Part shown: piece after piece, positions 1 to 8,413 of the stretch
Layout of the letters: each line of letters begins with the position of its first letter
Numbering within the stretch: the stretch's first letter is position 1
From: Salinicola halophyticus
Lineage (GTDB): Bacteria; Pseudomonadota; Gammaproteobacteria; Pseudomonadales; Halomonadaceae
Assembly (NCBI RefSeq): GCF_003206695.1
Contig: NZ_PZJN01000008.1
Location: 136,999 to 200,998 of the forward strand
Direction: 5' to 3'
DNA length: 64,000 nt
The notes under the pieces: generated by a model
Seen by the model: the letters and a program-made list of their open reading frames with translations, nothing else
Told to the model about the DNA's origin: nothing
The model's database searches: none
Made by a program: the position numbers and the translations under genes

Positions 1-11
1 TAGCTCGTAGC

Positions 12-1511
12 TCAGTCTGACTTTTCCCCCAGATCGATGCAGAGGTACTTGGTCTCCATGTATTCGTCGAGGCCATACTTGGAGCCCTCGCGACCCAGGC
101 CTGAAGCCTTGACGCCGCCGAAGGGGGCGCTGGCATTGGAGATCAAGCCGGTGTTGATACCCACCATGCCGTATTCCAGCGCTTCGGCGACCCGCCAGAC
201 GCGACCCAGATCCTTCGAGTAGAAGTAGGACGCCAGTCCGAACTGGGTATCGTTGGCCATGCGCACCGCTTCCTCTTCCGTTTCGAAGGGAAACACCGCT
301 GCGAGCGGCCCGAAAGTCTCCTCGGTGGCGACCTTCATGTCCGGTGTCACGTGGCTGACCAGCGTCGGCGAGAAAAACCGCCCACCCAACGAGTGCTCGT
401 GACCGCCCAGCAGCAGCTGCGCGCCCTTGTCGGTCGCATCCTTGATGTGGTCGGCCACCTTGGCCACGGCATCATCATCGATCAACGGGCCGATATTGAC
501 GCCCTCCTCGAAGCCGTCGCCGACCTTGAGTTCGCTGTTCATCGCCGCCGCCAGCTTTTCGCTGAAGGCATTGACCACGCTGGACTGCACCAGGAAGCGA
601 TTGGTGCAGACGCAGGTCTGCCCGGCATTGCGGAATTTCGAGGCGATCGCGCCTTCGACCGCTGCGTCGAGATCGGCGTCCTCGAACACCAGGAACGGGG
701 CGTTGCCGCCGAGCTCGAGCGAAATCTTCTGGATATGCTGGGCAGCGTTGGCCATCAGCGAACTGCCGACTTCGGTCGAGCCGGTAAAGGTCACCTTGCG
801 CACCACCGAAGAGTCGGTCATCGCCTTGGCGATCTCGCTGGCCTTGCCCGGCACCACGTTGAATACGCCACGCGGAACGCCAGCCTGTTCCGCCAGCGCG
901 GCCAGCGCCGTGGCCGAAAACGGTGTCTGACTGGCCGGTTTGATCACGATGGTGCAACCCGCTGCCAGCGCGGCGGCGGCCTTGCGCGTGATCATCGAAG
1001 ACGGGAAGTTCCACGGCGTGATCGCGCCGACGACGCCAACCGGCTGCTTGGTGACCACGATACGCTGCTGGGTACTCGCGGCGGGGATGGTGTCGCCGTA
1101 GATACGCCGTGCTTCCTCAGCAAACCAGCGCATGAAGCTCGCGGCGTAGACGATCTCGCCCGCGGCCTCTTTCACCGGCTTGCCCTGCTCGGCGGTCATG
1201 ATCGCGGCCAGTTCATCCTTATTCTCGAGCATCAGCTCGTACCACTTCATCAGGATGTCCGCCCGCTCCAGCGCGGTATGGTTGCGCCATCCCGGCAGTG
1301 CGGCCTCGGCGGCCTCGATGGCACGTTCGGTCTCGGCGCGCCCCAGCCGCGGCATGCGTCCGAGGATTTCGCCATTGGCGGGGTTGTCGACCTCGATCTG
1401 CTCGCCACTGTCGGCGGCGACCCAGTTACCATCGATATAGGCGAATGGCCTGAACAAGGCGCTCTCTTTGACGGACTGTGCTTTGTCGGACTGCGCTTTG
1501 ACGGATTGCAT
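12..1511 (-). CDS. gabD: NAD(P)-dependent succinate-semialdehyde dehydrogenase
   Basis: A 499-residue aldehyde dehydrogenase that fits the GabD branch, which oxidises succinate semialdehyde to succinate in GABA catabolism in the cytoplasm. Visible family motifs are the cofactor-binding ITPWNFP segment, the general-base glutamate in SLELGGNAPF and the nucleophilic cysteine in FRNAGQTCVCTNRF. The length equals that of typical GabD. The start has an AGGAGTG ribosome site just upstream. The N terminus carries a short KAQSDKAQSVK repeat before the conserved RPFAYIDGNW, so a start slightly further in is possible. No gabT neighbour is visible, so the physiological substrate is inferred. Confidence 0.92.
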   Translation of the reverse strand: MQSVKAQSDKAQSVKESALFRPFAYIDGNWVAADSGEQIEVDNPANGEILGRMPRLGRAETERAIEAAEAALPGWRNHTALERADILMKWYELMLENKDELAAIMTAEQGKPVKEAAGEIVYAASFMRWFAEEARRIYGDTIPAASTQQRIVVTKQPVGVVGAITPWNFPSSMITRKAAAALAAGCTIVIKPASQTPFSATALAALAEQAGVPRGVFNVVPGKASEIAKAMTDSSVVRKVTFTGSTEVGSSLMANAAQHIQKISLELGGNAPFLVFEDADLDAAVEGAIASKFRNAGQTCVCTNRFLVQSSVVNAFSEKLAAAMNSELKVGDGFEEGVNIGPLIDDDAVAKVADHIKDATDKGAQLLLGGHEHSLGGRFFSPTLVSHVTPDMKVATEETFGPLAAVFPFETEEEAVRMANDTQFGLASYFYSKDLGRVWRVAEALEYGMVGINTGLISNASAPFGGVKASGLGREGSKYGLDEYMETKYLCIDLGEKSD

Positions 1512-1761
1512 GAATCACTCCTTCCTTGATGTGCTTGCCGGCGGCGGGCTGTTGCCTCTCGCCGATCCGGCCAATGCCCCATGCCGGGAAATCGAGAATG
1601 ACGCCGATCTGCGGCAACGATTCCAGGCTGACGATTCTATAGCACAGGATGGCGGGTTAACGTCGCCTTCGCCAGTCGTCGATCGCGCCCGCCATCGTGA
1701 TGTCCTTGTCGAGAGTGGTAGAACCGCGCCGACAGCAGCAAACACTCTCGGCACGGCCGGC

Positions 1762-2211
1762 TCACCACTGAGACCATAGCGTCACCCCCACGGCAATCGC
1801 GATTGCCGCGCCGCTCAATGCGTAGCCGATGAAGCGCTGTGGGTTGCGATGCACCTGATGCAGCCCCGCCCACGCCAGCACGAGGGCCAGGACTTCGGCT
1901 ATCGGCGCGTAGCGACCCGCACTCAATCCGGCAATCGACACCACGAATGCGGCCAGGGCCCAGTGCGAAAGCTGCTTTCGCCGCGTCTTGCCGTGGACGT
2001 CACGAGTGCTGCTGGCACGGCGCTGCGTTTCCGGTCGATTGAAAACCTGAATGGCGTGACCGTCGCGCAGCGCGAAGCGAACCGCGATGCCGGCGCTCGG
2101 CAATCCTCTGCCACGCCACTGCGAGAAATCGAACGGATAGCGTTGGCCGTCGTCGCCCTCGACCTCGCCGATCTGGGTATCATCGTCGAATTGGTACAGC
2201 CGACCGTCCAT
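1762..2211 (-). CDS. Small membrane protein with cold-shock-like N-terminal domain
   Basis: A 149-residue protein. I chose the internal start at 2211 because AGGAAAG lies just upstream and the sequence from MDGRLYQ onwards looks conserved. The first ~65 residues (GRLYQFDDDTQIGEVEGDDGQ, then a short beta-rich stretch) resemble the OB/cold-shock-like domain found in front of DUF1294-type membrane domains. Residues ~85-145 form about three hydrophobic helices with the motif HRNPQRFIGYAL between them. Function is unknown. It lies downstream of folE on the same strand with a 71-bp gap. Confidence 0.7.
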   Translation of the reverse strand: MDGRLYQFDDDTQIGEVEGDDGQRYPFDFSQWRGRGLPSAGIAVRFALRDGHAIQVFNRPETQRRASSTRDVHGKTRRKQLSHWALAAFVVSIAGLSAGRYAPIAEVLALVLAWAGLHQVHRNPQRFIGYALSGAAIAIAVGVTLWSQW

Positions 2212-2282
2212 GCGTCTTTCCTGGCGGGATGGGTTTACGCGTCGAGATGGCCGACCTGCGACGAGGCCGGCGGAAACGCCTG

Positions 2283-2840
2283 TCAGCGGCCATTGACCAG
2301 CATCAGAAACTCCTGACGCGTGGTCTGATTCTTGCGGAAGCTCCCCAACATCACCGAGGTCGTCATGCTGGAGTTCTGCTTCTCGACGCCGCGCATCATC
2401 ATGCACATGTGCTGAGCCTCGATCACGACACCCACGCCGCGAGCCTCGGTCACCTGCATCACGGCTTCGGCGATCTCACGGGTGAGATTTTCCTGAATCT
2501 GCAGACGCCGGGCATACATGTCGACGATCCGCGCAAATTTGGACAGCCCCAGCACCTTACCCTGCGGTAGATAGGCAATATGACACTTGCCGATGAAAGG
2601 CAGCACGTGATGTTCGCACATCGAGTACATCTCGATATCTTTGACCAGCACCATCTCGTCGGTATCGGAAGCGAACACCGCACCATTGATCAGCTCTTCC
2701 AGGGACTGATGGTAGCCCTGGGTCAGAAACTGCATCGCCTTGGCGGCGCGCATCGGGGTATCGCGCAGGCCCTCGCGCTCGGGATCTTCTCCCAGCTTCT
2801 CGAGAATGCCGTGATAATGGCCTGCCAATTGCTCTGTCAT
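2283..2840 (-). CDS. folE: GTP cyclohydrolase I
   Basis: A 185-residue GTP cyclohydrolase I, which converts GTP to 7,8-dihydroneopterin triphosphate at the start of folate and pterin synthesis. Zinc ligands are visible in the motif [17 protein letters not shown] and in the later [11 protein letters not shown] stretch (Cys-His and Cys ligands), together with the RLQIQENLT segment. The length matches the prokaryotic family. Confidence 0.95.
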   Translation of the reverse strand: MTEQLAGHYHGILEKLGEDPEREGLRDTPMRAAKAMQFLTQGYHQSLEELINGAVFASDTDEMVLVKDIEMYSMCEHHVLPFIGKCHIAYLPQGKVLGLSKFARIVDMYARRLQIQENLTREIAEAVMQVTEARGVGVVIEAQHMCMMMRGVEKQNSSMTTSVMLGSFRKNQTTRQEFLMLVNGR

Positions 2841-3024
2841 GTTGCTGCCTTGTCTTTCGGTATCAATCTATCGGTGTCATCGACCGAATGCGTTCGCCAC
2901 AGCGATCGCATCCGGCTCCCCTATCGGTCATCCGCTGATTCTAGCGAAACTCCCCCGACACCACTATCTCGATACTGTCCTGCATGGATCTCCCGGTGCG
3001 ACACCCATGCGTCAGGCCACAGCC

Positions 3025-4011
3025 TCAGGCCAGCCAGCGCGGCGAATCGAGCGCGATCCGCTGCTGCTCGAGATGACGGATGTGCTGGTCCCAGTAGCCG
3101 CTGTCGGCAACGTAGGGGAAGGCGCGCGGAAAGGCCGGATCCTGCCAACGCGCCGTTACCCAGGCGCTGTGCCGGATCAGCCGCAGGGTGCGTAGCGCCT
3201 CGATCCATTCGAGCTGGCGGCGATCGAACTCGCGAGTCATCTCGTAACCTTCGATGACTTCGGAAAGCTGCATCTGCCACTCCTCGGGGGACTGCGCCGT
3301 CAGCAGCATCCACAGATCCTGTATCGCCGGGGCCATGACGCAGTCGTCGAAATCGACCAGCGAGAACTGTTCGTCCCGCCCCAGCATGTTGCCGAGATGG
3401 CAGTCGCCGTGGACCCGCTGCAACGCGCTTTCCGGCCAGGCGTGATCGGCCAGCAGCGGTAACAGGGCGTCGAGCGTCCGGCCGTAGATCTTGCGCTGTC
3501 GGGTATCGAGCCAGCGCGCCTCGAGCACGCGCGTGCGACTCTCTTCGATCATCGGAATTGGATCGAATCGCAGCCGATGACGGAAGGGTTTGCGTGCGCC
3601 GACCTCATGCACGCGACCGATCAGTTCACCCAGCGCAAACAGATGTGCGGGATTTTCGAGTTCCGGCGCCTGCCCGACAACGTGGGCGAACAGCGTGAAA
3701 CGGAAACCCTCGAAGTGATGCAGCGTGTTGCCGCTGGCGTCTTGCCAGGGCGCGCCGACGGAGATCGACTCCGCCGCGAGGGCGAGGAGAAATTCATGCT
3801 CCTCGAGGATCTGCGCGTCGCTCCAGCGCTCGGGGCGGTAGAACTTCACCACCCAGCGTCGGCGGTCGTCGTCGGTCAGCGAGTAGACGCGGTTTTCGTA
3901 GCTGTTGAGCGCGAAAGGCTCCCCGGGCAACCACAGGCCCAGAGACTCGACGGCCTCGACCACCCGCTGCGGCGTCAAGGTCTCGAATGGATGCAGGGAA
4001 ACGGCGCTCAT
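3025..4011 (-). CDS. srkA: Stress response serine/threonine protein kinase SrkA (YihE/RdoA)
   Basis: A 328-residue kinase of the YihE/RdoA family with an aminoglycoside-phosphotransferase-like fold. It carries the nucleotide-binding NSYENRVY segment, the catalytic loop HGDCHLGNML and the metal-binding VDFDD. I placed the start at MSAVSLHP, 12 codons inside the longest frame, because GAGGTCC lies six bases before it. In E. coli this kinase counters stress-induced death after oxidative or envelope stress, and the role here is inferred from family. It is followed upstream by comF on the same strand. Confidence 0.9.
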   Translation of the reverse strand: MSAVSLHPFETLTPQRVVEAVESLGLWLPGEPFALNSYENRVYSLTDDDRRRWVVKFYRPERWSDAQILEEHEFLLALAAESISVGAPWQDASGNTLHHFEGFRFTLFAHVVGQAPELENPAHLFALGELIGRVHEVGARKPFRHRLRFDPIPMIEESRTRVLEARWLDTRQRKIYGRTLDALLPLLADHAWPESALQRVHGDCHLGNMLGRDEQFSLVDFDDCVMAPAIQDLWMLLTAQSPEEWQMQLSEVIEGYEMTREFDRRQLEWIEALRTLRLIRHSAWVTARWQDPAFPRAFPYVADSGYWDQHIRHLEQQRIALDSPRWLA

Positions 4012-4051
4012 ACGGACCTCGGCTGACGGCGAAATGCTTGCGCGCATGCTA

Positions 4052-4813
4052 TCAGATTCGGGTCGACGGCGTACGCGCGAACGCCATGACGGTCACGTTC
4101 TCGGCTCCCGCCTCGCGGCAGGCAATGGCCAGCGATTCCAGCGTGGCGCCGGTCGTCATGACATCATCGACGACCGTCACGGAGGCCGGCAATCGCCCCG
4201 CCACGCGGAAGGCCCGCTTCACGTTGCGACGCCGGGAGATTCGATCCAGGCCCCGCTGGGAGGGCGTCTCGCGTGAGCGCTCGGCCTCGATCACCGGAAG
4301 CTCGAGATGCGCAGCCAGACGTTGCGTCAGCCACGCCGTATGATCGAACCCCTGTTGCCGAGTTCGCTCGCGCTGACCCGGCACACCAATCAACGCCCCG
4401 GCGGGTTCGATCGATGAGCCGAACGATGACAACATCAGTCGAATCAGCACTTCGCCGGCGCGCGCGTCTGCCGAAAACTTGTAACGCTGAATCAGACGTA
4501 TCATCCGCCCCTCGTAGCGCAGCGGCACCCAGGCAGCCGTCTGCGCCGGCGGATGCCGCAGACATCGCCCGCATCGAAGCGCCACCATCGATCCAGGCAA
4601 AGCGCTTGGCAACGGCTCCGCGCACAGCCCGCAGGCACTGCGATTCCACGGCATCTCGGCATGACAGTCGGCACACCAGGGCACGCCATCGGCAACGGGC
4701 GCCCAGCAAAAGGCGCAGTAGCCCGGCAACGCCCTCTTCAGTTGGGCATTGATCCAGGCCAGTAGCCCGCGCGCCACCGGTGGAAGGATTTTTGCGCCTC
4801 GCCGCATGACCAT
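4052..4813 (-). CDS. comF: ComF family phosphoribosyltransferase-like protein
   Basis: A 253-residue protein with an N-terminal four-cysteine zinc ribbon (CAFC...CADC, then CGLC...CGRC) and a C-terminal PRTase fold with the PRPP-binding signature VTVVDDVMTTGATLES. This arrangement defines ComF/GntX proteins, which are needed for DNA uptake or use of DNA as nutrient in several proteobacteria. The extreme N terminus (MVMRRGAK) is uncertain because two ATG codons are close together. Confidence 0.9.
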   Translation of the reverse strand: MVMRRGAKILPPVARGLLAWINAQLKRALPGYCAFCWAPVADGVPWCADCHAEMPWNRSACGLCAEPLPSALPGSMVALRCGRCLRHPPAQTAAWVPLRYEGRMIRLIQRYKFSADARAGEVLIRLMLSSFGSSIEPAGALIGVPGQRERTRQQGFDHTAWLTQRLAAHLELPVIEAERSRETPSQRGLDRISRRRNVKRAFRVAGRLPASVTVVDDVMTTGATLESLAIACREAGAENVTVMAFARTPSTRI

Positions 4814-4901
4814 TTCTCTCGAACCATTCAGTCATGATGTCGACCGCATCGATGGAAACTGAAGCCAGAATGACGGATTGTTCGCGCACGTCGAACGACG
4901 A

Positions 4902-4929
4902 TTGACATCGAGGAAGGCGTCAGTAGAAT
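4902..4929 (+). promoter_or_regulatory. Sigma-70 promoter of tRNA-Leu
   Basis: A perfect -35 box TTGACA (4902-4907), a 16-base spacer and a -10 box TAGAAT (4924-4929) sit 18 bases before the tRNA. The GC-rich discriminator GAGCGCGCC that follows is typical of stringently controlled stable-RNA promoters. Confidence 0.8.
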
Positions 4930-4947
4930 GAGCGCGCCTGTCGACAT

Positions 4948-5032
4948 GCGGATGTGGTGGAATTGGTAGACACGCTAGATTTAGGTTCTAGTGCCGTAAG
5001 GTGTGGGAGTTCGAGTCTCCCCATCCGCACCA
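4948..5032 (+). tRNA. tRNA-Leu, anticodon UAG
   Basis: An 85-nt class II tRNA with acceptor stem GCGGATG/CATCCGC, encoded CCA (5030-5032), anticodon stem CTAGA/TCTAG (4975-4979, 4987-4991) and loop TTTAGGT, giving anticodon TAG at 4982-4984. The long variable arm is as expected for leucine. The 3' end is the prophage attachment site, and integration restores the complete gene, so the tRNA stays functional. Confidence 0.97.
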
Positions 5033-5033
5033 A
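5015..5033. repeat. attL core, 19-bp direct repeat with attR
   Basis: The sequence GTCTCCCCATCCGCACCAA is repeated exactly at 54668-54686. It covers the T-arm 3' half, acceptor strand and CCA of the tRNA. An integrase gene starts 170 bp inside. This fixes the left boundary of the prophage. Confidence 0.93.
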
Positions 5034-5073
5034 AACAGCTTTTCTGATCTCTCCTGAAGTAACTCAGACCCCC

Positions 5074-5101
5074 AAAAAGCCTGCATTCCCGTGGCTTTCT
5101 T
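5074..5101 (+). terminator. Terminator after the tRNA, carried on the prophage side of attL
   Basis: Hairpin AAAGCC (5076-5081) / GGCTTT (5093-5098), with an A run before it and CTTT after. It lies 42 bp past the tRNA, inside the prophage. A related hairpin is at the matching distance past attR (54727-54754), so the phage seems to supply a replacement for the native tRNA terminator. Confidence 0.65.
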
Positions 5102-5141
5102 TCACCTGATCTAACCTCCGAACCTGTTTCACAAGTTCTCG

Positions 5142-5184
5142 CGGTGTACACCAGCATGTACACTGAAAGTTCTGGTGTACACGG
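5142..5184. repeat. GTGTACAC repeats next to attL (possible integrase arm sites)
   Basis: Three TGTACAC-containing palindromic octamers lie between attL and the integrase start, at about 5143-5150, 5156-5163 and 5175-5182. A similar pair is found just inside attR at 54599-54623 with the same spacing (TGTACAC, five bases, TGTACAC, then GAA). Their position at both prophage ends suggests arm-type binding sites for integrase or excisionase. This is inferred. Confidence 0.5.
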
Positions 5185-5203
5185 GATGCGTTGGGGAGCG
5201 CTT

Positions 5204-6469
5204 ATGAAACGATCGCAGATCAAGCGGCGGCCGCTGGCCGATACCGTTCTGGCTTCGCTCGAGCCTGAAAGCTCGGACTATCGCGAGCTGGATGGTAACG
5301 GGCTATATCTGCAGGTGCGCAAGAACGGCTCCAAGTCCTGGAATCTCCGCTACAAACGACCCACCGGGAAGTGGGCATGGATGGGGCTCGGCTCTTTCCC
5401 GCGTGTCTCGGGCAAAGCTGCCCGGAAAGAAGCCCAGCGACTCAATGCCATGGCGGCGGACGGTGTGGACCTTCGGGTGTACAAGGAGAGTGTACAAGAG
5501 CAGCACCTTTTCGAGACGGCTGCCGAGGACTGGTACCAAACCAAACTGGCCGCCGGACGATCGCCAGGCACAACAGATCAGATGCGCCGCTATCTGGACA
5601 GCGATATTTTCCCCGCGATCGGAAAGAAGACGCTGTCCTCGATCACTCGTGCTGACTGCGCGAAGATCCAGGAAAAGCTCGAGACCCGGGGCGCTCACAA
5701 CATCGCGAAGAAAGTGCGTTCTTGGATCAATCAGATTTTTTCGCGCGCGATCGGGCAAGGTAAGTGCGAGCTAAACCCTGCCTCCGAGCTGCGCCATATC
5801 GCTGCCGAAGCGCCCAAGACGAAGCCCTACCCTCACCTGCTTGAGCCTGAGCTACCGGCTTTCCTGCAGGCATTCCGGCATTCCAGTAGTCGTATTATCT
5901 CGCGCACCGCTGCGTGGCTGGTCCTTCGCACGGCCTCACGGCCGGGAATGGTTCGTCTGTCCAAATGGTCGGAATTCGATCTCGACGAAGCGCTATGGTC
6001 GATCCCCGCCGCCAAGATGAAGATGCGCCGAGACCACCTTGTCCCGCTCTCTCGACAGAGCGTGGACGATCTCCGCAGCCTGTATGAGATTACGGGCCGC
6101 GGCGAGTGGGTATTCCCAGGCAATGGTCCCAAGAACCCGACGCTGAGCGAGAACACCATCAACAAGGTGATAGCCATGGTCGGTTATAAGGGCAAGCTGG
6201 TCGGTCACGGCTCGCGGCATACGGCTTCGACGCTGCTCCGTGAGCATGGTTGGCATCGGGATCTCGTCGAGGCCCAGCTAGCGCATCAGGAAGAAGGTGT
6301 CGCTGGCGTCTATAACCAAGCCGCCTACCTGGCGAAGCGACGCAAGATGATGCAGTGGTACAGCGATTACCTAGACGCGCTCGAGCATGGGATCACCAAG
6401 GAGCAGAAAGCACAGTTTGCGAGTCAGGTGATCGGTCTTTCCAGCGGCCACTCTAGCCCAGCAGGGTAG
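5204..6469 (+). CDS. int: Prophage integrase (tyrosine recombinase, P4-type)
   Basis: A 421-residue tyrosine recombinase. The start at MKRSQIK is supported by GGGGAG five bases upstream. The N-terminal part (residues ~1-95) is the DUF4102-like arm-binding domain, then a SAM-like core-binding domain (~100-200), then the catalytic domain (~208-390). Catalytic residues read as Arg246 (RTASRPG), Lys271/273, His335 and Arg338 (HGSRHT), His361 (LAHQE) and nucleophile Tyr370 (VYNQAAYL). The expected acidic residue after the first arginine is replaced (RPGM instead of RPGE), which is tolerated in some family members. It sits next to attL, transcribed away from the tRNA. Confidence 0.95.
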   Translation: MKRSQIKRRPLADTVLASLEPESSDYRELDGNGLYLQVRKNGSKSWNLRYKRPTGKWAWMGLGSFPRVSGKAARKEAQRLNAMAADGVDLRVYKESVQEQHLFETAAEDWYQTKLAAGRSPGTTDQMRRYLDSDIFPAIGKKTLSSITRADCAKIQEKLETRGAHNIAKKVRSWINQIFSRAIGQGKCELNPASELRHIAAEAPKTKPYPHLLEPELPAFLQAFRHSSSRIISRTAAWLVLRTASRPGMVRLSKWSEFDLDEALWSIPAAKMKMRRDHLVPLSRQSVDDLRSLYEITGRGEWVFPGNGPKNPTLSENTINKVIAMVGYKGKLVGHGSRHTASTLLREHGWHRDLVEAQLAHQEEGVAGVYNQAAYLAKRRKMMQWYSDYLDALEHGITKEQKAQFASQVIGLSSGHSSPAG

Positions 6470-6504
6470 ACTCGCCCCTCCTAGGGGGCAGTCTCCCTAC
6501 ATCC

Positions 6505-6527
6505 ATCCCGGCGGCGTACGCCGGGAT
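6505..6527. terminator. Shared hairpin between int and the metallothionein gene
   Basis: A perfect 9-bp inverted repeat ATCCCGGCG (6505-6513) / CGCCGGGAT (6519-6527) with a 5-base loop lies between the convergent stops of int (6469) and bmtA (6535). It has no T run, so termination is inferred from position. Confidence 0.5.
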
Positions 6528-6534
6528 CATGGAC

Positions 6535-6687
6535 TTACCCACAGTTGCAATTGTGGCCGCATCCCTTACTGCCATCGGCGTGACCGTCGGCGCAGGCTTG
6601 GCAACAATACCACTTCTCATTTGCCTCAGGTGATTGATCAGTGACTTTGCACTCGCATTTCGGGCATGCGCAGGTTTCTTGAGACAT
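6535..6687 (-). CDS. bmtA: Bacterial metallothionein (SmtA/BmtA family)
   Basis: A 50-residue protein read directly from the minus strand, starting at 6687 after the ribosome site AGAGGAG. It has ten cysteines and two histidines: CACPKCEC at residues 6-13, CC at 28-29, C32, H36, C43, H45, and CNC at 47-49. This is the pattern of SmtA-type metallothioneins, which bind zinc, cadmium or copper ions in a four-metal cluster in the cytoplasm (inferred from family). It lies inside the prophage between integrase and other accessory genes, so it is probably a lysogenic-conversion gene giving metal or oxidative tolerance. No obvious SmtB-type operator was recognised upstream. Confidence 0.9.
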   Translation of the reverse strand: MSQETCACPKCECKVTDQSPEANEKWYCCQACADGHADGSKGCGHNCNCG

Positions 6688-6791
6688 GAGTGATCTCCTC
6701 TGTTGACGATCTCAACATAGGCCTATCCTCCACTGTTATGTCATCACAATGAACGAGCCCATTTTCCGTCAGCATTGCCATACCCGACGAT

Positions 6792-7193
6792 TCATTGTCG
6801 CGGTACCGGGCAACTCAGGTCGCCCTCCTCGCACTGCGAGTAGCTCTTCAGCGTCTCAGTACGTTGCTGGGTCAGCCTCTCCAGGCATCCGGCTTTGACC
6901 ATTGAATTGGCACTGCCTCCAGAGGTCGGCCCACTCACGAATTCGCATTCAGCGTCCCGAAACCTGATCCAGGCCCGCTGGGCCGTCTTCATCCGATCCT
7001 TCGAGTCGCCATCGAGCCGGCCCATGATCTCGTCATAGGTGGTATTCAGCTCCTTGTCAGCGGCTTGATAGCCCTCGCCCGCGCAAGCGTTCATCTCCTG
7101 CTGTGTAGTTGCGTCGTCGCAGGACGGGGCCGCCTGGGCCCATCCGCTCAGGCTAGCCAGTGCCAGCCCTGAAACCACGAGAAAACTTCGCAT
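6792..7193 (-). CDS. Secreted LprI-family (DUF1311) protein
   Basis: A 133-residue exported protein. I chose the start MRSFLVV because AGGTGAAAGG is right before it. A signal peptide with cleavage near AQA-AP (residue ~21) is followed by a DUF1311 domain: four cysteines (PSCDDATTQQEMNACAG, AECEF, AGCLERL) and the RAWIRFRDAECEF motif typical of the lysozyme-inhibitor LprI family. The role of the protein in a prophage is unknown. It could act on the envelope or protect against lysozyme-like enzymes (inference). Confidence 0.8.
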   Translation of the reverse strand: MRSFLVVSGLALASLSGWAQAAPSCDDATTQQEMNACAGEGYQAADKELNTTYDEIMGRLDGDSKDRMKTAQRAWIRFRDAECEFVSGPTSGGSANSMVKAGCLERLTQQRTETLKSYSQCEEGDLSCPVPRQ

Positions 7194-7286
7194 CCTTTCA
7201 CCTCGCTTCTGGTGTTGTGCTCTGTTGGTCGTCATGCCCCGCTCACCCTAGCCAACGCACGAGAGACTTGCTCGTAAACCATGGTC

Positions 7287-8387
7287 TCAGGTACCACACA
7301 CCAGCCCGCTCGCCGCGATCTCATGTGCCCGTGATGTACCGATACCGCTGATGCGCGTCAGGTCATCGGCGGTCGCCCAGGGCCGCCCGTCGATGATGTC
7401 CTGCGCACGGGCCGGACCGACATTAGGCAGCCGGTCCAGATCGCTCGCCGAGGCGGTGTCTAGATCAATGCAGCTTGAGCCACTCGCCTGGCCACCCTCT
7501 ACCGCCAGCTCATCCGCGCCGGCGAATCTCGCCTGCGCATTGCCAGTAGTCAGGTAGATGGGGGCGTGGTCTGAGACGATATCGCGGGCAGTGGCATGAT
7601 CGATGTTGAGCATCTCGGGAAAGCGGACGATGCCGGTACCGGTCACGCTGAGTTCGGCGGGGTCATACCAGAAGTTGTCATAGAGACTGGCGTATTGGCC
7701 GTTGGTCTCGCTCAGGGTCGTGGCGCCATGCGTAATGGCTGGCTGGGCGCCGGTATCACGTAGCGGCCGCCAGGCCGGATCGCTCGGGGGCAGGTTAAAG
7801 TCGCCGGCGATGACGCGGGCGCTATCCGGGTAGACCTCGCGCATCCACTCCCAGATGCTGGCCAACTCACGGATCTCTGGCGTGCGATCGGCGCGGTTGT
7901 CGCCATAGACGATGTGCACCGCGGCCATCGCGATCTTGTCGCCGGTATCCTTGTCACGGAACTCCGCCAAGTACGGCTCCCGCGCGAACAGATCGCCGGG
8001 ATCCAAATACACTACAGCGCCCTTGGTGTACTCGACGGCGCTGTCTCGCCACAGGTAGGCGTAACTCTCGCGGTACGAGCTGCGCCCCACCGTGTGGGAG
8101 GTCATCGAGCTCCACGCTTCACCCGTCTGTCGCTCCAGCTCACGCTCGAGCTGTGTCACGGCGCTGTCGTCCATCACTTCCTCAAGCGCCCAAAGGTCGG
8201 CGCCCTTCGCAACGTCAGCTACGGCGTCCAAGCGCTTGCCGTTGTTCCAGCCGAGGTGTTCGACATTCCAACTCGCCACTGTCATAGCCGAAACATGCTG
8301 GGCAATTTGGATCAGCGAAGCGAGGAATATAACTAACAAAGTGCTTTTAATTTTGACTCTAGAATCACGAAGAATATTACTCACCAT
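7287..8387 (-). CDS. Secreted endonuclease/exonuclease/phosphatase-family nuclease with C-terminal HhH domain
   Basis: A 366-residue protein. A hydrophobic N-terminal segment (STLLVIFLASLIQIAQHVSA) looks like a signal peptide. The DNase-I-like catalytic core follows, with the metal-binding WNVEHLG, the catalytic GDFNLPP and the terminal SDHAPI motifs. After a linker, the last ~60 residues form a ComEA-type helix-hairpin-helix pair (NVGPARAQDIIDG and GIGTSRAHEIA) that binds DNA backbone. The likely role is cleavage of extracellular or periplasmic DNA. It sits in the minus-strand accessory cassette beside the toxin-antitoxin-chaperone genes. The true start may lie a few codons inside the frame. 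Confidence 0.8.
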   Translation of the reverse strand: MVSNILRDSRVKIKSTLLVIFLASLIQIAQHVSAMTVASWNVEHLGWNNGKRLDAVADVAKGADLWALEEVMDDSAVTQLERELERQTGEAWSSMTSHTVGRSSYRESYAYLWRDSAVEYTKGAVVYLDPGDLFAREPYLAEFRDKDTGDKIAMAAVHIVYGDNRADRTPEIRELASIWEWMREVYPDSARVIAGDFNLPPSDPAWRPLRDTGAQPAITHGATTLSETNGQYASLYDNFWYDPAELSVTGTGIVRFPEMLNIDHATARDIVSDHAPIYLTTGNAQARFAGADELAVEGGQASGSSCIDLDTASASDLDRLPNVGPARAQDIIDGRPWATADDLTRISGIGTSRAHEIAASGLVCGT

Positions 8388-8413
8388 AACTACCGCTCAC
8401 GACTCTCGCGCAA

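Noticed and set aside
351-1529. A 392-residue plus-strand open frame opposite gabD
   Set aside because: It is antisense to a clear aldehyde dehydrogenase gene, has no recognisable domain and only reflects the GC-rich codon pattern.
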